From contig CACYSB010000004.1 in the NCBI GenBank assembly GCA_902777005.1, forward strand, positions 1 through 64,000: a DNA stretch of 64,000 nucleotides. Reading direction: 5' to 3'. Shown piece after piece: positions 62,904 to 64,000 of the stretch. The notes below the pieces were generated by a model. That model was not told the origin of the DNA and made no database searches. It worked only from the letters and a program-made list of their open reading frames with translations. Both the position numbers and the translations under genes were made by a program. Position 1 is the first letter of the stretch; each line of letters opens with the position of its first letter. Source of the DNA: an uncultured Bacteroidota bacterium (GTDB lineage Bacteria > Bacteroidota > Bacteroidia > Bacteroidales > P3).

Positions 62904-63640
62904 TGGACTTTACTGTTGAGAAATACAAGGAGCTACTGGAGGCTTTGAAGAAGCATAAATGCTTTAGCCTCAGGCATGATGTGGATTTGAAGCCAGATTA
63001 CTCACTTCGCATCGCACTAGCAGAAGCAGAGATGGGACTGACGGCCACCTATTACTTCCGGATAGTGCCAGAAAGTTATGATGAGGATATAATCAAACAG
63101 ATTGTTTCCTTAGGGCATACGGCCGGATATCACTACGAATGCCTGACAACATGCAACGGCAATATTGAGTCTGCATATACAGACTTTCGCCTCAATCTTG
63201 AGAAACTACGTAATGTGGTGCCCATCAACACAGCCTGTGCTCACGGAAGTCCACGCTCACCATGGAACAGTCAGGACATTTGGAAACATTACGACATACA
63301 CACATTAGGCATTGATTATGAGCCAATGTTGGATACCGACTTCAGTAAGGCACTCTATATCACCGACACTGGCCGCCGATGGGACGGGTACAAGGTGAGT
63401 GTGCGCGACAAGGTGCCTGAGTATCAGGCGCAGTGGATAAAGGAAGGGCTGGTATTCCACACCACCAACGATATCATACAGGCGCTACGCAATCCCGGAC
63501 ATCCCATCCATAAGTACGACCTGCTCATCAACACCCACCCGCAGCGGTGGATGCTCTTCGGCCTCGGGTGGCTGAAAGAGGCTGCTCTGCAGAACGTTAA
63601 GAATATCGTCAAAAGAGTTATTATTCTCAACCAGAGATAA
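62903..63640 (+). CDS. polysaccharide deacetylase-like protein
   Basis: A 245-aa protein with a divergent NodB fold: FSLRHDVDLKPDYSLRIA (Asp-Val-Asp in place of DDG), LGHTAGYHYECLT and CAHGSPRSPWN as the metal His region, and a late LLINTHPQRW. It lacks a signal peptide. This subgroup often sits beside acyltransferases in capsule loci. It is the last gene of the long operon. Its stop runs into a module a copy. Confidence 0.75.
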   Translation: MDFTVEKYKELLEALKKHKCFSLRHDVDLKPDYSLRIALAEAEMGLTATYYFRIVPESYDEDIIKQIVSLGHTAGYHYECLTTCNGNIESAYTDFRLNLEKLRNVVPINTACAHGSPRSPWNSQDIWKHYDIHTLGIDYEPMLDTDFSKALYITDTGRRWDGYKVSVRDKVPEYQAQWIKEGLVFHTTNDIIQALRNPGHPIHKYDLLINTHPQRWMLFGLGWLKEAALQNVKNIVKRVIILNQR

Positions 63641-63839
63641 TCTCAATCAGAACACTTTTTTTTCTCTCAATCAGAACTAAAAGAGTTATCAGAAATTATA
63701 TCTCCTTCAGATTGTAAAAGATTGTAAAAGAACTCGTTGTCTTATAAACTCCCACTGCGCGAGATCCTAGAAATCTTGGAGATTATCTTCTTTTTTTTCT
63801 CCTGCCTACGGCATAATCTATAAATCCAACAAATCTTCT
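63636..63839 (+). repeat. capsule-locus modules a+a+c+d, right copy
   Basis: Module a appears twice (AATCTCAATCAGAACAC; TCTCAATCAGAACTAAAAG). Module c (TATCTCCTTCAGATTGTAAAAG, end doubled) and module d (63751-63830: CCCACTGCGCGAGATCC, CTACGGCATAATCTATAAA) follow. The c+d part matches 32022-32153. Confidence 0.8.
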
Positions 63840-63865
63840 AAATTAAAAGAACTATCAGAATAAGA

Positions 63866-63892
63866 AAAGCCCCGGCAGTTTGTCGGGGCTTT
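63866..63892. terminator. intrinsic terminator closing the capsule operon (bidirectional)
   Basis: AAAGCCCCG (63866-63874) pairs with CGGGGCTTT (63884-63892), with further C-G/G-U pairing inside. T-rich sequence follows on the plus strand, and TTCTTATTC on the minus strand. It lies between the last operon gene and a convergent gene. Confidence 0.85.
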
Positions 63893-63906
63893 CTTATTTC
63901 CTTATT

Positions 63907-64000
63907 TTAGTTTTTCCGTAGGTACTTGTACTTCTCCATCCATTTTGTCACAATGGCCTCTGTCTGGGGAGTGCGCTGTATGATGAGTGCCATACGGTTG
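63907..64000 (-). CDS. 3' end of an unidentified gene (cut by the window edge)
   Basis: On the minus strand an open frame enters from the right edge and ends at TAA (63907-63909). It encodes NRMALIIQRTPQTEAIVTKW followed by MEKYKYLRKN. The 30 visible residues are too few to assign a family. The terminator at 63866-63892 lies just past its stop. Confidence 0.6.
   Translation of the reverse strand, partial: NRMALIIQRTPQTEAIVTKWMEKYKYLRKN

Overview
The window looks like a Bacteroidales chromosome (Bacteroidota). Recognisable promoters carry the Bacteroides-type -7 box TAnnTTTG, often followed by CA. The gene content fits: a UpxY/NusG-like antiterminator opening a capsule locus, DUF4271-hemD-rnpA-yidD, two DUF6266 genes, a lamin-tail protein, a PNGase F-like enzyme and Gmd/Fcl. 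Most core genes are GC-rich, but several capsule segments are strongly AT-rich. I cannot resolve the genus. No rRNA, CRISPR array, transposase or integrase was seen.

Left part (1-25.7 kb). A + strand operon (318-8487) encodes a Wza-like outer-membrane exporter, a Wzc tyrosine autokinase with a (Tyr-Gly)15 tail, RmlA/RmlC/RmlD without RmlB, a sugar acyltransferase and a CapD/WbpM-type dehydratase. Next come a convergent lamin-tail protein, a VWA membrane protein translationally coupled to a Wzx-type flippase, and a - strand group (PNGase F-like; FMN-binding protein-LepA-lipoprotein). The housekeeping run DUF4271-hemD-rnpA-yidD follows, then DUF6266, a KamB/KamC-like pair (the second MutS-like), tRNA-Ser(GGA) on the - strand and an M49-like zinc peptidase lipoprotein. 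Three copies of a roughly 100-bp palindromic element lie in gaps at 28-120, 9421-9540 and 20503-20610.

Right part (25.7-63.9 kb). One promoter in a perfect palindrome (25716-25748) seems to drive a very long surface-polysaccharide operon: UpxY, initiating sugar transferase, Wzm permease, nucleotidyltransferase-like protein, Gmd, Fcl, an unknown protein, Wzt, then a variable block of glycosyltransferases and modifying enzymes. The Wzt gene is a mosaic: a GC-rich ATPase half and an AT-rich substrate-recognition half that continues into AT-rich cargo. This cargo includes a three-part protein with a kinase-like domain, a GT11 fucosyltransferase and two GT2 enzymes. Later come WbsX, more GT2s, two deacetylases, GT8, a GT10 fucosyltransferase, MBOAT plus an SGNH-like partner, WecB, GT32, a polytopic GT39/polymerase-like protein and a GT4-CapK-FemAB-FemAB-DUF354-acyltransferase-deacetylase module. 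The product is probably a fucosylated, N-acetylated and O-acylated glycan exported through the ABC pair.

The most unusual signal is in the gaps of the capsule locus. From about 30.5 to 63.9 kb they are built from a few recurring sequence modules, absent from the left half as far as I can see. These modules supply stop codons to several unrelated genes (four proteins end in Leu-Asn/Asp-Gln-Asn), include a near-identical pair 31.7 kb apart, a 109-bp tandem duplication, and a 39-bp tandem array. That array is an open 99-codon extension of the GT39-like gene behind a single TAG. A GT4 gene is frameshifted at a G5 run, and an AT-rich GxxExxY gene sits between 12-bp direct repeats.
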